A stretch of DNA of 64,000 nt, taken from the NCBI GenBank assembly GCA_017744915.1, contig JAGIAH010000014.1, forward strand, positions 1 to 64,000. The letters run 5' to 3'. The notes beneath the pieces were generated by a model, which did not search any database, was not told the DNA's origin, and saw nothing but the letters and a program-made list of their open reading frames with translations. Every line of letters starts with the position of its first letter. The stretch's first letter is position 1. A program made the translations under genes and the position numbers. Of this stretch, positions 39,700 to 49,109 are shown in pieces. The DNA comes from Agrobacterium tumefaciens (GTDB taxonomy: Bacteria > Pseudomonadota > Alphaproteobacteria > Rhizobiales > Rhizobiaceae).

Positions 39700-40623
39700 T
39701 CAGTTCAGCGCCACGGCGATTTCAGCCGCAAGCTGCGCATTGTTGCGCACCAGCGCAATATTGGTCTCGAGGCTGCGCCCATCCGTCAGGCGGAAGATAT
39801 CGCCGAGCAGGTAAGGCGTGACCGCCTTGCCGGTGACTTCATCACGCTCGGCGTGGGAGATGGCGCGGTTGATGTAGATTTCCATCTCCTCGCGCGGAAT
39901 TTCGTCGGCTTCCGGCACGGGATTGGCCACCAGCATGCCGCCATCGATGCCGAGCTGTTCGCGGGTCGCCTGGAAATTGGCGATTGCCGCCGGGCTGTTC
40001 AGCGAGAGCGGGCTCGCCAGGCCGGAGGAGCGCGACCAGAAGGCCGGGAATTCTTCAGACCCGAAGGTGACGACCGGCACGCCGTTGGTTTCGAGAACTT
40101 CCAGCGTCTTCGGAATATCGAGGATTGCCTTGGCGCCGGCGCAGACGACGATCACGCCGGTTCTGGCAAGCTCGGTCAGGTCTGCGGAAATATCGAAGGT
40201 TTCTTCCGCGCCCTTGTGCACGCCGCCAATGCCGCCGGTGGCGAAAACGCGGATGCCGGCGCGGGCGGCGGCGATCATGGTGGCGGCAACCGTGGTGGCG
40301 CCGGTGCGGCGTTCGGCGATCGCAAAGGCGATATCGGCGCGCGAGACCTTCATGGCGTCGGTGGTCTGCGCAAGCGCCTCGAGCTGGTCTTTCTCAAGGC
40401 CGATATGCAAATTGCCGTGAATGACGGCGATGGTGGCCGGAACCGCACCCTGATCACGGATGATCTGTTCGACGCTTTCCGCCATCTCGATATTGCCGGG
40501 ATAGGGCATACCATGGGTGATGATGGTCGATTCGAGCGCGACGATCGGCGCACCGCGCTGCTTGGCGGCGGCGACTTCCTGAGAATAGACGATGGGCAGG
40601 AGCGGGGAGATGGGGCGGGTCAT
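39700..40623 (-). CDS. psuG: pseudouridine-5'-phosphate glycosidase
   Basis: PsuG cleaves pseudouridine 5'-phosphate to uracil and ribose 5-phosphate. The 307-residue protein has the family blocks ALESTIITHGMPYPGN, VPATIAVIHGNLHIGL, FATGGIGGVHKGAE and VCAGAKAILDIP. I start at ATG 40623; a TTG 15 bases upstream is possible. It lies 30 bases after a PfkB-family kinase gene, the usual psuK-psuG pairing. Confidence 0.94.
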   Translation of the reverse strand: MTRPISPLLPIVYSQEVAAAKQRGAPIVALESTIITHGMPYPGNIEMAESVEQIIRDQGAVPATIAVIHGNLHIGLEKDQLEALAQTTDAMKVSRADIAFAIAERRTGATTVAATMIAAARAGIRVFATGGIGGVHKGAEETFDISADLTELARTGVIVVCAGAKAILDIPKTLEVLETNGVPVVTFGSEEFPAFWSRSSGLASPLSLNSPAAIANFQATREQLGIDGGMLVANPVPEADEIPREEMEIYINRAISHAERDEVTGKAVTPYLLGDIFRLTDGRSLETNIALVRNNAQLAAEIAVALN

Positions 40624-40653
40624 TTTAGTTTGTTCCAATTTTCAAAAGCGGGT

Positions 40654-41595
40654 TCATGCCAGTATTTCAGCCTGGGGAACAAGCCCCAACATGGCGTCGA
40701 CACTGTCTTTTGATAGTTCCTGGGCCGTGGCGAAGGGCGATTGCACGGTGATGGCGGCCGCGGCCGCCCCCTGTCTCAATGCTTCTGCAATCGTCTTTCC
40801 CTCGGCAATGGCGGCGAGATAACCCGACGCCATGGCATCACCGGCGCCGGTGACGTCTTTCACCTCACGGATGAGGGGCGGGTGGAGGATTGCTTTTTCC
40901 GTTCCGTTGAAGGCCACCACTTCGCTTGCGCCACGGGTGACGACGCCGCCGGAAAGCCCGGCCTTGCGCAGAATATCCGGCCAGTCACGGACATTCTGTG
41001 CCGTCTCGCCGGTCAGTGCGCGGGCTTCCGCCTCGTTCATGAAGAGAATGCCGATATCACCGAGCGCCGCTTTCAGCTTCACCGCCTTGGCGGGCGAAAT
41101 GGCGATGGCCGCAAGCGGCTTTTCGCAGGCCCGGGCGATGAGGCCGAGCGCCGTCAGCGTGTCTTCGGGCAGATTGGCGTCGCAGAGCAGGATATCGCTG
41201 GCGGTGATCGCCTCGCGCACGCCGCGCACCTTCAGGCGGCGCGGGGTGAAGAGCTTGTAGAGGTCCATGTCGGCAAGCGCGATGACCAGATTGCCGTCAC
41301 GCTCCAGAATGGCGGTGTAGCTCGGCGTGCGGCGGTCGAGGAAGACGAAGGGCGTGTCCTCCACCCCGGCCTGCCTTGCTGCCTCCGCCACGGCTTCTCC
41401 TGTCACATCGCCGCCGCGCGGGGCGATGATGCGGACCTTAAAACCGAGGCGGGAAAGATTGCGCGCGGCGTTAAAACCGCCGCCGCCGGCCTCTTCCATC
41501 CACGAGCCGGGATTGCTGGCGCCGGGCGCCGTCTCGGTCTCGATCATGCCGCGCCGGTCGATATGCGCGCCGCCCAGAACGAGTATTTTCTTCAC
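40654..41595 (-). CDS. psuK: PfkB-family carbohydrate kinase, probably pseudouridine kinase
   Basis: A 313-residue ribokinase-fold kinase with the N-terminal GGGGFNAARNLSRLG motif and the C-terminal PfkB signature DVTGAGDAMASGYLAAIAEG, whose Asp is the catalytic base. The direct upstream linkage to psuG suggests it phosphorylates pseudouridine to the PsuG substrate. The assignment of substrate is from context; the family also includes ribokinase and adenosine kinase. Confidence 0.8.
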   Translation of the reverse strand: MKKILVLGGAHIDRRGMIETETAPGASNPGSWMEEAGGGGFNAARNLSRLGFKVRIIAPRGGDVTGEAVAEAARQAGVEDTPFVFLDRRTPSYTAILERDGNLVIALADMDLYKLFTPRRLKVRGVREAITASDILLCDANLPEDTLTALGLIARACEKPLAAIAISPAKAVKLKAALGDIGILFMNEAEARALTGETAQNVRDWPDILRKAGLSGGVVTRGASEVVAFNGTEKAILHPPLIREVKDVTGAGDAMASGYLAAIAEGKTIAEALRQGAAAAAITVQSPFATAQELSKDSVDAMLGLVPQAEILA

Positions 41596-41756
41596 GCTTG
41601 CGTTTCCCTCTTTGGCGGATGGAAAGACCGGACGATTCGGCCTAAACTGATGTCTTCCTGACCTCGCATCCGGTTTGCGGCGATGGGCCGGGCACGGAAA
41701 AACGAAAGCAGAACAAACTACTTATCGCTATTTGTTTTCAATATGCTGGCTCAGCC

Positions 41757-41785
41757 TTGCGAAATGAGAACAAATAGAGTACATA
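41757..41785 (+). promoter_or_regulatory. recA promoter with overlapping LexA (SOS) operator
   Basis: A -35 box TTGCGA (41757-41762) and -10 box TACATA (41780-41785) are spaced by 17 bases, 57 bases before the recA start. The operator TTG-N11-CAA known from Rhizobium recA fits at 41757-41773, and GAAC-N7-GTAC, close to the alphaproteobacterial GAAC-N7-GAAC LexA box, fits at 41768-41782. Either would block RNA polymerase. Confidence 0.8.
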
Positions 41786-41841
41786 CCGTTTCCATACTGC
41801 TTCATTGCCTGTGCGGCTTCAATAACCTAAAGGTGGTTCGG

Positions 41842-42933
41842 ATGGCACAAAATTCTTTGCGTCTCGTAGAGGATAAATCGGTGGATAAAAGCAAGGCACT
41901 GGAAGCGGCGCTCTCCCAGATCGAACGGTCGTTCGGCAAGGGATCGATCATGAAGCTCGGTTCCAATGAAAACGTGGTTGAGGTGGAGACCGTTTCGACG
42001 GGTTCGCTCAGCCTGGATATCGCGCTCGGCATCGGCGGTCTGCCGAAGGGGCGCATCATTGAAATTTATGGTCCGGAAAGCTCCGGTAAAACGACGCTGG
42101 CATTGCAGACGATTGCGGAAGCCCAGAAGAAGGGCGGCATCTGCGCCTTCGTGGACGCCGAACATGCGCTCGATCCGGTCTATGCCCGCAAGCTAGGTGT
42201 GGATCTGCAGGGCCTTCTGATCTCGCAGCCGGATACGGGTGAGCAGGCTCTGGAAATCACCGATACGCTGGTGCGCTCCGGCGCGGTGGACGTGCTCGTG
42301 GTCGACTCCGTTGCGGCACTGACGCCGCGGGCGGAAATCGAGGGCGAAATGGGCGACAGCCTGCCGGGTCTTCAGGCCCGTCTGATGAGCCAGGCGCTGC
42401 GCAAGCTCACCGCTTCGATCTCCAAGTCGAAGTGCATGGTGATCTTCATCAACCAGATCCGCATGAAGATCGGCGTCATGTTCGGTTCGCCGGAAACGAC
42501 GACGGGCGGTAACGCTCTCAAGTTCTACGCCTCCGTGCGCCTCGACATTCGCCGTATCGGCGCCGTCAAGGAGCGTGAAGAGGTTGTCGGCAACCAGACA
42601 CGCGTCAAGGTCGTCAAGAACAAGATGGCACCGCCCTTCAAGCAGGTGGAATTCGACATCATGTATGGCGAAGGCGTTTCCAAGACCGGTGAGCTGGTCG
42701 ATCTCGGCGTGAAGGCCGGTATCGTCGAGAAATCCGGTGCCTGGTTCTCCTATAACAGCCAGCGTCTGGGGCAGGGGCGTGAAAACGCCAAGACCTTCCT
42801 GCGCGACAATCCGGACACGGCCAATGAGATCGAACTGGCGCTGCGCCAGAATGCCGGTCTGATCGCCGACCGCTTCCTGCAGAATGGTGGGCCGGACGCC
42901 GGCGAAGGCGACGACGGCAGCGACGAGGGCTGA
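41842..42933 (+). CDS. recA: recombinase RecA
   Basis: RecA forms the strand-exchange filament and stimulates LexA self-cleavage. From ATG 41842 the protein is 363 residues, beginning [20 protein letters not shown], with Walker A GPESSGKT at 77-84, and the loop blocks [23 protein letters not shown] and [17 protein letters not shown]. The acidic C-terminal tail ends [10 protein letters not shown] longer upstream frame overlaps the promoter and is rejected. Confidence 0.98.
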   Translation: MAQNSLRLVEDKSVDKSKALEAALSQIERSFGKGSIMKLGSNENVVEVETVSTGSLSLDIALGIGGLPKGRIIEIYGPESSGKTTLALQTIAEAQKKGGICAFVDAEHALDPVYARKLGVDLQGLLISQPDTGEQALEITDTLVRSGAVDVLVVDSVAALTPRAEIEGEMGDSLPGLQARLMSQALRKLTASISKSKCMVIFINQIRMKIGVMFGSPETTTGGNALKFYASVRLDIRRIGAVKEREEVVGNQTRVKVVKNKMAPPFKQVEFDIMYGEGVSKTGELVDLGVKAGIVEKSGAWFSYNSQRLGQGRENAKTFLRDNPDTANEIELALRQNAGLIADRFLQNGGPDAGEGDDGSDEG

Positions 42934-42993
42934 TACGGTCCGCGAAGGTCCGGGTATCGCAGCCGGGAGACTTTGCCGAACTGATATGGATTA

Positions 42994-43031
42994 AAAGGGT
43001 CGTGCGATTTTTCTTCGCGCGGCCCTTTTTC
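42994..43031 (+). terminator. intrinsic terminator of recA
   Basis: Stem AAGGGTCGTGCG / CGCGCGGCCCTT (12 bp with two G-U pairs) and a T-rich loop, followed by five T residues, about 60 bases after the recA stop. Confidence 0.85.
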
Positions 43032-43162
43032 CTTGCCTATATGTCTTGCTTCGCCTCCATGGCTGGACAGGGCAGGATGCGGACGATAAAAGCCAGTGAT
43101 TTTGCAATATAGCCATCTTCGGGATGGCGGTGATGGACTCCAGCTGTGAGCGGTGTGTGGGC

Positions 43163-45826
43163 ATGAGCGGTGTGAATGAAATTCGGTCGACCTTTCTCGA
43201 CTACTTCAAGAAGAACGGACACGAGATCGTGCCTTCCAGCCCGCTGGTGCCGCGCAACGATCCGACACTGATGTTCACCAATGCCGGCATGGTGCAGTTC
43301 AAGAACGTCTTCACCGGTCTTGAAAGCCGTCCTTATTCCACGGCCGCTTCGGCGCAGAAATGCGTGCGCGCCGGTGGCAAGCATAACGACCTCGACAATG
43401 TCGGTTATACCGCCCGTCACCACACCTTCTTCGAAATGCTCGGCAATTTCTCCTTCGGCGATTATTTCAAGGAAGAGGCGATCACCCATGCCTGGAACCT
43501 GATCACCAAAGAGTTCGGCATTGACCGCAACCGTCTGCTGGTCACGGTCTATCACACCGATGACGAGGCCTTTAACCTCTGGAAGAAGATCGCCGGTTTC
43601 TCCGACGACCGTATCATCCGCATTCCGACCAGCGACAATTTCTGGGCGATGGGCGATACCGGTCCCTGCGGTCCCTGTTCGGAAATCTTCTACGATCACG
43701 GCGACCATATCTGGGGCGGCCCGCCCGGTTCGCCGGAAGAGGATGGCGACCGTTTCATCGAAATCTGGAACCTCGTCTTCATGCAATATGAGCAGCTGAC
43801 GAAGGAAGAGCGCATCGACCTGCCGCGCCCGTCGATCGATACCGGCATGGGCCTGGAGCGCATTTCCGCGCTGCTGCAGGGCAAGCATGACAATTACGAC
43901 ACGGACCTGTTCCGTGCGTTGATCTCCGCTTCCGTGGAAGCGACCGGCGTTCCGGCCGAAGGCGAAAAGCGCGCCAGCCACCGGGTCATCGCCGACCATC
44001 TGCGCTCGTCCGCCTTCCTGATCGCCGATGGCGTCCTGCCTTCAAACGAAGGCCGTGGTTACGTTCTGCGTCGCATCATGCGCCGCGCCATGCGCCATGC
44101 CGAGCTTCTCGGCGCGCGCGAGCCGCTGATCTACAAGCTGCTTCCGGCACTGGTGCAGCAGATGGGCCGTGCCTATCCGGAACTCGTGCGCGCCGAAGCG
44201 CTGATTTCCGAGACGCTGAAGCTTGAGGAAACCCGTTTCCGCAAGACGCTGGAACGCGGCCTGTCGCTGCTCTCCGACGCTACCTCGACCCTGCACAAGG
44301 GCGATATGCTGGATGGCGAAACCGCATTCAAGCTTTACGATACCTATGGTTTCCCGCTCGACCTGACGCAGGATGCGCTGCGCGCCCGCGAAATCGGCGT
44401 CGATATTTCCGGTTTCACTGATGCCATGGAGCGCCAGAAGGCGGAAGCCCGCTCGCATTGGGCCGGCTCCGGCGACAAGGCAACCGAGACAATCTGGTTC
44501 GAGCTCAAGGAAAAGCTCGGCGCGACCGAGTTCCTCGGTTACGACACCGAAACCGCCGAAGGCGTCGTGCTGGCGATCGTCAAGGACGGCAAGGCCGTCG
44601 AGAGCGCTGCCGATGGCGAGACCGTGCAGGTCGTCGTCAACCAGACGCCGTTCTACGGCGAGTCCGGCGGCCAGATGGGCGATACCGGTGTGATCTCCGG
44701 CGACAACGGCACCTTTGCCGTTTCCGATACCCAGAAGAGGGGCGAAGGCCTGTTCGTGCATATGGGCACCGTCTCCAAGGGCGGCCTGAAAGTGGGCGAT
44801 GCCGTTCAGCTGACGGTCGATCACGACCGCCGCTCGCGCCTGCGTGCCAACCACTCCGCCACCCACCTTCTGCACGAGGCGCTGCGCGAAGTGCTCGGCA
44901 CCCATGTGGCCCAGAAGGGTTCGCTGGTTGCGCCCGAGCGCCTGCGCTTCGACGTTTCGCATCCGAAGCCGATGTCGGCCGAGGAGCTGAAGGTTGTCGA
45001 AGAGATGGCCAACGAAATCGTGCTGCAGAACTCGCCGGTCGTCACCCGCCTGATGAGCGTTGACGACGCCATTGCCGAAGGCGCCATGGCGCTGTTTGGT
45101 GAAAAATACGGCGATGAGGTTCGTGTTGTCTCCATGGGCACCGGCCTGCATGGCGCAAAAGCCAATCGTCCCTATTCCGTCGAGCTTTGCGGCGGCACGC
45201 ATGTGGGCGCCACCGGCCAGATCGGCCTCATCCGCATTCTCGGCGAAAGCGCCGTTGGTGCGGGCGTGCGTCGTCTCGAAGCGGTCACCGGTCAGGGTGC
45301 GCTTGCCTATCTTTCCGAACAGGATGAGCGGGTGAAGGCGCTTGCGTCGTCGCTGAAGGTACAGCCGGGCGACGTTCTCTCGCGCGTTGAAGGGCTGCTG
45401 GACGAGCGCAAAAAGCTGGAGCGTGAACTTGCCGATGCGCGTCGGAAACTCGCCATGGGCGGCGGTTCTGCCGATGCCGGCGCAAGCGACGTCAAGCAGG
45501 TTGCCGGCGTTAATTTCCTGGCGAAGTCCATGTCCGGCATCGATGCCAAGGACCTCAAGGGTCTTGCCGACGAAGCCAAGGCCAACCTCGGCTCCGGCGT
45601 CGTGCTGCTGATCGCGGTTTCCGAAGACGGCAAGGCAAGCGCTGTTGCGGCCGTGACCGAAGACCTGACCGCGCGCTTCAGCGCCGTGGACATTGTTCGT
45701 ACTGCTTCCGCCGCACTTGGCGGCAAGGGTGGCGGCGGTCGCCCTGACATGGCGCAGGCCGGTGGCCCGGATGGCGCCAAGGCGCAGGAGGCCATCGAAG
45801 CGGTGGCCGCGGCACTGGCGGCCTGA
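43163..45826 (+). CDS. alaS: alanyl-tRNA synthetase
   Basis: AlaS charges tRNA-Ala and edits Ser/Gly errors. The 887-residue protein begins [20 protein letters not shown] and has the class II core ([30 protein letters not shown]), the editing-domain zinc motif HSATHLLH with a downstream [11 protein letters not shown], and a C-terminal C-Ala domain ending in a glycine-rich [16 protein letters not shown]. The start is taken at 43163 from family alignment; the ribosome site is weak and ATG 43124 or 43133 are possible. Confidence 0.97.
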   Translation: MSGVNEIRSTFLDYFKKNGHEIVPSSPLVPRNDPTLMFTNAGMVQFKNVFTGLESRPYSTAASAQKCVRAGGKHNDLDNVGYTARHHTFFEMLGNFSFGDYFKEEAITHAWNLITKEFGIDRNRLLVTVYHTDDEAFNLWKKIAGFSDDRIIRIPTSDNFWAMGDTGPCGPCSEIFYDHGDHIWGGPPGSPEEDGDRFIEIWNLVFMQYEQLTKEERIDLPRPSIDTGMGLERISALLQGKHDNYDTDLFRALISASVEATGVPAEGEKRASHRVIADHLRSSAFLIADGVLPSNEGRGYVLRRIMRRAMRHAELLGAREPLIYKLLPALVQQMGRAYPELVRAEALISETLKLEETRFRKTLERGLSLLSDATSTLHKGDMLDGETAFKLYDTYGFPLDLTQDALRAREIGVDISGFTDAMERQKAEARSHWAGSGDKATETIWFELKEKLGATEFLGYDTETAEGVVLAIVKDGKAVESAADGETVQVVVNQTPFYGESGGQMGDTGVISGDNGTFAVSDTQKRGEGLFVHMGTVSKGGLKVGDAVQLTVDHDRRSRLRANHSATHLLHEALREVLGTHVAQKGSLVAPERLRFDVSHPKPMSAEELKVVEEMANEIVLQNSPVVTRLMSVDDAIAEGAMALFGEKYGDEVRVVSMGTGLHGAKANRPYSVELCGGTHVGATGQIGLIRILGESAVGAGVRRLEAVTGQGALAYLSEQDERVKALASSLKVQPGDVLSRVEGLLDERKKLERELADARRKLAMGGGSADAGASDVKQVAGVNFLAKSMSGIDAKDLKGLADEAKANLGSGVVLLIAVSEDGKASAVAAVTEDLTARFSAVDIVRTASAALGGKGGGGRPDMAQAGGPDGAKAQEAIEAVAAALAA

Positions 45827-45840
45827 TCCTAAAACCACAG

Positions 45841-45866
45841 GGTTGGTCCGGTTTTCCGGGCCAACC
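45841..45866 (+). terminator. hairpin after alaS
   Basis: Stem GGTTGGTCCGG / CCGGGCCAACC (11 bp, one G-U) with a TTTT loop, 14 bases after the alaS stop. No T-run follows, so it is only a possible terminator or a 3'-end stabiliser. Confidence 0.45.
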
Positions 45867-45994
45867 ACTTCCGTTTTCACCAATGAGGTGAGGACTGTCG
45901 GCTGCCGGCCTCGTTTGCCGGGCACCCAACTGAGCAGGATTTGTCAAATCGAGTTATGGTTCTATTGGCCATCGGATTTGCAAAGAGGCTCGAT

Positions 45995-46846
45995 ATGAAC
46001 GGTGACACGGCTTGGGCAATCTATGAAACGCGTCTGAGGCGGGTTTCAGCCTATATTCACGACCATCTTGACGAGGAACTGGATATGGGCCGGCTGGCGG
46101 AAATCGCCTGCATGTCAAGCTATCACTGGCACAGAATTTATCGGGCAATCCATGGCGAAACGGCGGCCATGACTGTCAAGAGGCTGCGGTTGCACCGCGC
46201 GGCGGGCGAGATCGTCCGCGGCGATCTAGCCATCGGCGACATTGCAAAACGATCGGGCTACCCGAACCTCCAGTCCTTCAACCGCATTTTCAAAACGGCC
46301 TACGGCATGCCGCCGGCGCGTTACCGGAAAGAGGGGAGCCACAGTCTGTTCAACGCAGTTCCTTTGGAAAAGGCGACCGATATGTTTGATATTGCTGTGA
46401 AAACCGTTTCTCCCATGACGCTGACCGGGGTTCCGCATCGCGGCTCCTACATGCTGATCAGCAAGGCGTTCGAAACCCTGTTCGGGACGCTGTATGCGCG
46501 TGGACTGGCCGGACCGGACATGCGCATGATCGGGGTTTATTTCGACGATCCCGATATCGTGCCTGCCGACAAGCTTCGTTCCATCGCCTGCGTTACCGGT
46601 GTTGTGACACCGATGGAGAGCGAGCCGTTGCAGCGGCAACCCATCGCAGGCGGTGAATATGCCGTGCTGCATCACAAAGGTCCCTATGCGGATATGCACC
46701 GGGCTTATCGATGGCTTTACGCTGAGTGGCTTCCCGCCTCCGGACGACAGATCGGCGATGGCGCGATGTTCGAGGAATATCTGAATAGTCCCAGGGACAC
46801 ACCGCCAACCGAACTGCTGACGGATATTTACCTGCCGCTGGCGTGA
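45995..46846 (+). CDS. AraC-family regulator with GyrI-like effector domain
   Basis: A 283-residue protein with an N-terminal AraC/XylS double helix-turn-helix (YIHDHLDEELDMGRLAEIACMS.. and IGDIAKRSGYPNLQSFNRIFK, up to residue about 115) and a C-terminal GyrI-like ligand-binding domain (residues 135-283, GEYAVLHHKGPYADM..). This is the Rob/BmrR-like layout, used to sense amphipathic drugs. The start at ATG 45995 is chosen from the domain edge. Target unknown. Confidence 0.88.
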   Translation: MNGDTAWAIYETRLRRVSAYIHDHLDEELDMGRLAEIACMSSYHWHRIYRAIHGETAAMTVKRLRLHRAAGEIVRGDLAIGDIAKRSGYPNLQSFNRIFKTAYGMPPARYRKEGSHSLFNAVPLEKATDMFDIAVKTVSPMTLTGVPHRGSYMLISKAFETLFGTLYARGLAGPDMRMIGVYFDDPDIVPADKLRSIACVTGVVTPMESEPLQRQPIAGGEYAVLHHKGPYADMHRAYRWLYAEWLPASGRQIGDGAMFEEYLNSPRDTPPTELLTDIYLPLA

Positions 46847-46867
46847 CCATGGGAGCCGGCAGGCCGG

Positions 46868-47497
46868 TCAGCTTGCCGCCGCCTGCAAATCCTTTGCCGC
46901 TTCTTCATCGAGTTGGGCGGCGCGCTTGAAGGCCGGGCGGTCGGTGAGATGCGCCATGTAATCGAGAAAGGCCGGGCGTTTTTCGATGGTGCCGAAATGC
47001 AGCCCCCAGCCGATATGGGCGCCGACATAGACGTCCGCCGCGGTGAAGAGATCGCCGGCGATGAAGCGGTTTTCGCTGACGGCCCGTTCAAGCGTGTTCA
47101 TCACATCCGCGTAGCTGCCGCAGCCGGCCATGCGCAGCTTTTCCTTCGGCACTTCGAAACCCATCGCCTTCATGCTCACTGCCATTTCCAGCGGGCCTGC
47201 GGCAAAGAACATCCAGCGGTAATAGAGCCCGCGTGCCTTCGGTGTGGGCGCAAGGTTCGCGCCGGGAAAGGCATCGGCGAGATAGGCGCAGATCGCGGCC
47301 GCTTCGGTGACGATGGTATCGCCATGTTTGATGGCCGGCACCTTGGCCATCGGGTTGATCAGCCGGTAGGCGGGCGATTTCATCGAAGTCTCGAAGCCCA
47401 GTATTTCCGTGCGGTACGGAACGCCCACTTCCTCGAGCATCCATCGCGCGATGCGTCCGCGCGACATGGGGTTGGTGTAAAAGATCAATTCACTCAT
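46868..47497 (-). CDS. glutathione S-transferase family protein
   Basis: A 209-residue cytosolic protein with an N-terminal thioredoxin-like domain (ELIFYTNPMSRGRIARWMLEEV, with Ser/Arg at the usual GSH-site region, and KVPAIKHGDTIVTEAAAICAYLAD) and an all-helical C-terminal domain. The class resembles bacterial beta/theta-like GSTs. It converges with the AraC-type gene 21 bases away. Substrate unknown. Confidence 0.88.
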   Translation of the reverse strand: MSELIFYTNPMSRGRIARWMLEEVGVPYRTEILGFETSMKSPAYRLINPMAKVPAIKHGDTIVTEAAAICAYLADAFPGANLAPTPKARGLYYRWMFFAAGPLEMAVSMKAMGFEVPKEKLRMAGCGSYADVMNTLERAVSENRFIAGDLFTAADVYVGAHIGWGLHFGTIEKRPAFLDYMAHLTDRPAFKRAAQLDEEAAKDLQAAAS

Positions 47498-47761
47498 GCT
47501 TTTGCCTCCCCAAGCAAAATCGTCGAAGCATCACGGGAAAACCGGTAGGGATTTCGCACTCGTGCTTCGCTCTTTAACAATCCGCAGCGTCATTCGCGTA
47601 TTCCCTAAAGATCGCGCCGATGCTCCGATGAACGTTTGACTGTGCCTGGCAAGTTATGTGCAAGTAGATGCTGTTTCAGCTTTGTCTTATTGTTGTACTG
47701 GCCGTGGCACGCGGAATCGAAGTCTGCGCCTAGTGTCACGGCTAATCAAGATACTGTGAAC
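47498..47761. other. intergenic region upstream of the GST gene
   Basis: About 260 bases carrying the GST promoter region. I see no gene, no tRNA cloverleaf and no repeat here. With the terminator at 47762-47792 it makes up the 352-base gap to the DUF1772 gene. Confidence 0.4.
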
Positions 47762-47792
47762 AAAAAAGAAAACCCGGCGTTACGGCCGGGTT
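47762..47792 (-). terminator. intrinsic terminator of the DUF1772 gene
   Basis: On the minus strand the stem AACCCGG / CCGGGTT is followed by a T-rich run (TTTTCTTTTTTG), about 58 bases after the DUF1772 stop. Confidence 0.8.
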
Positions 47793-47849
47793 CCGTTCCC
47801 TGATGGCGCATGAAGCTAGCCGGCTATCGTTGTCGTCGGATTCCGCGGC

Positions 47850-48386
47850 CTAATCGTCTGTTTTCTTTCCCGCCTGCCGCGTTGCGGCCAGCAGTGCGAG
47901 GAAAAAGGCAATGCTGGTCAGCACGGTGCGGATGAGATTGGAAAGCGCCCAGTGATCGCGCAACTCCTGCCAGTTTGACGGTATTTCGGTTGAAACGGTT
48001 TTGAAGAACTCGTTGATGGGAACATTGACCATTCGGGTCTGGATCACGACAACAGCGTAGATGACCAAAGCGGACAACCATATCAGGCGGTTGTGCCTGT
48101 CGGCCAGTGCGGCGCCGAAAAGGATCGCCAGCGGGGAGAAGAAGGCGGCATAAAATACGCCATTTCGGATGCTGAAATTTATGCTGTTGAATGCTGCAAT
48201 AAAAATTTCCGCATCAAGCTGCGGGAAAGCCATCATCACGGGATTGCCGAAGGCAAAAAAGAAGCCGGCCATGAGGCCGAGGCTCAGGGGCGCGGCGATG
48301 CGCAGGGCCGATGCTGCCGGTTCTCTCACAAGGGTCTTCGCAGGAAATTGCCTTGTTCTTATCGCGTGCAGAAATGAGCTGGACAT
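47850..48386 (-). CDS. DUF1772 (anthrone oxygenase-like) membrane protein
   Basis: A 178-residue protein with four hydrophobic segments. FNSINFSIRNGVFYAAFFSPLA, then VNVPINEFFKTV with WQELRDHWALSNLIRT following, is the DUF1772 pattern, a family that includes fungal anthrone oxygenases and many uncharacterised bacterial proteins. ATG 48386 is preceded by GGAG. It is divergent from a TetR regulator across a 51-base dyad, so it is probably repressed by that regulator. Confidence 0.82.
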   Translation of the reverse strand: MSSSFLHAIRTRQFPAKTLVREPAASALRIAAPLSLGLMAGFFFAFGNPVMMAFPQLDAEIFIAAFNSINFSIRNGVFYAAFFSPLAILFGAALADRHNRLIWLSALVIYAVVVIQTRMVNVPINEFFKTVSTEIPSNWQELRDHWALSNLIRTVLTSIAFFLALLAATRQAGKKTDD

Positions 48387-48400
48387 GAAAATCTCCATCG

Positions 48401-48451
48401 AATAACCGTACATATGCGTACAGATAATCCGTACGCATATGTACGGTTATT
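48401..48451. promoter_or_regulatory. perfect 21-bp inverted repeat, probable TetR operator
   Basis: AATAACCGTACATATGCGTAC and its exact complement flank a 9-base centre AGATAATCC. It fills most of the 80 bases between the divergent DUF1772 and TetR genes. Each arm itself holds a GTAC..GTAC near-palindrome (CGTACATATGCGTACG-like), so two repressor dimers could bind. A GATAAT in the centre may be a -10 box. Confidence 0.85.
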
Positions 48452-48466
48452 GTCAAGGAAATGCGG

Positions 48467-49090
48467 ATGCGTAACGAGAGCAGGGAATTGCGCCGGCGCG
48501 AGATTGTCGAACATGCCTTCGCCATGCTCGCGCAGGAGGGATATGCCGCCTTTTCCATGCAGGCGCTGGCGAAGGTGAGCAGGTCATCGAAGGAGACGCT
48601 CTATGGCTGGTTCGGCGGCAAGACCGGGCTCTACGAAGCCATGGTGGCAGAAAATGCCGCAAGGCTGGTATTGCCGTCGGCGGAGGTGGCCGATGGGGTG
48701 AATGAGCTTTCCCGTTTCGGGGCTGAATTATTGTCGATGCTCCTGGGGGAGCGGGCAGTCCTGCTCAATCGTGTCGCGGCGGCGGAGGCCGGCGGTGACG
48801 CTGCACTCGGTGCGTTTCTGGCGGAAAAGGGTCGTGACCGGGTGATGCCGAAGCTTGCGGCATATTTTCAGGCATTGGAAAAACAGGGTGTCCTGTGCAT
48901 GGCGGCATCGGAAGAGCCTGCGGAACTCTGGCTGTCGCTTCTGGTCGGGGATTTGCAGATCAGGCGTGCGACGGGGGCGATTGGCCTGCCGACGCAGGAG
49001 GAGATGGCGGCACGCTCGGCCCGCGCCGCGGAGCTGATATTCCGTCTTTACGGCACAAATGAAAAACCCGGCACTGAGGCCGGGTTCTGA
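48467..49090 (+). CDS. TetR family transcriptional repressor
   Basis: A 207-residue regulator with an N-terminal TetR helix-turn-helix (RREIVEHAFAMLAQEGYAAF, then ALAKVSRSSKETLYGWFGGK) and a divergent helical ligand domain. ATG 48467 is preceded by AAGGAA with six-base spacing. It should repress itself and the DUF1772 gene through the dyad at 48401-48451. Its last eight or so codons coincide with the icd terminator hairpin on the other strand. Confidence 0.9.
   Translation: MRNESRELRRREIVEHAFAMLAQEGYAAFSMQALAKVSRSSKETLYGWFGGKTGLYEAMVAENAARLVLPSAEVADGVNELSRFGAELLSMLLGERAVLLNRVAAAEAGGDAALGAFLAEKGRDRVMPKLAAYFQALEKQGVLCMAASEEPAELWLSLLVGDLQIRRATGAIGLPTQEEMAARSARAAELIFRLYGTNEKPGTEAGF
49061..49086 (-). 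terminator. icd terminator lying inside the TetR coding sequence
   Basis: On the minus strand the stem AACCCGGC / GCCGGGTT with a 6-base loop is followed by five T residues, 24 bases after the icd stop. It overlaps the last codons of the convergent TetR gene, which ends at 49090. Confidence 0.85.
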
Positions 49091-49109
49091 AGTCGCTGAG
49101 AAGGCAGGC

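Noticed and set aside
43032-43162. T-box or other tRNA-sensing leader upstream of alaS
   Set aside because: No T-box sequence is present, and T-boxes are not expected in alphaproteobacterial synthetase genes.
44042-45925. 627-codon minus-strand frame opposite alaS
   Set aside because: A by-product of GC-rich third positions in alaS; no start signal or domain.
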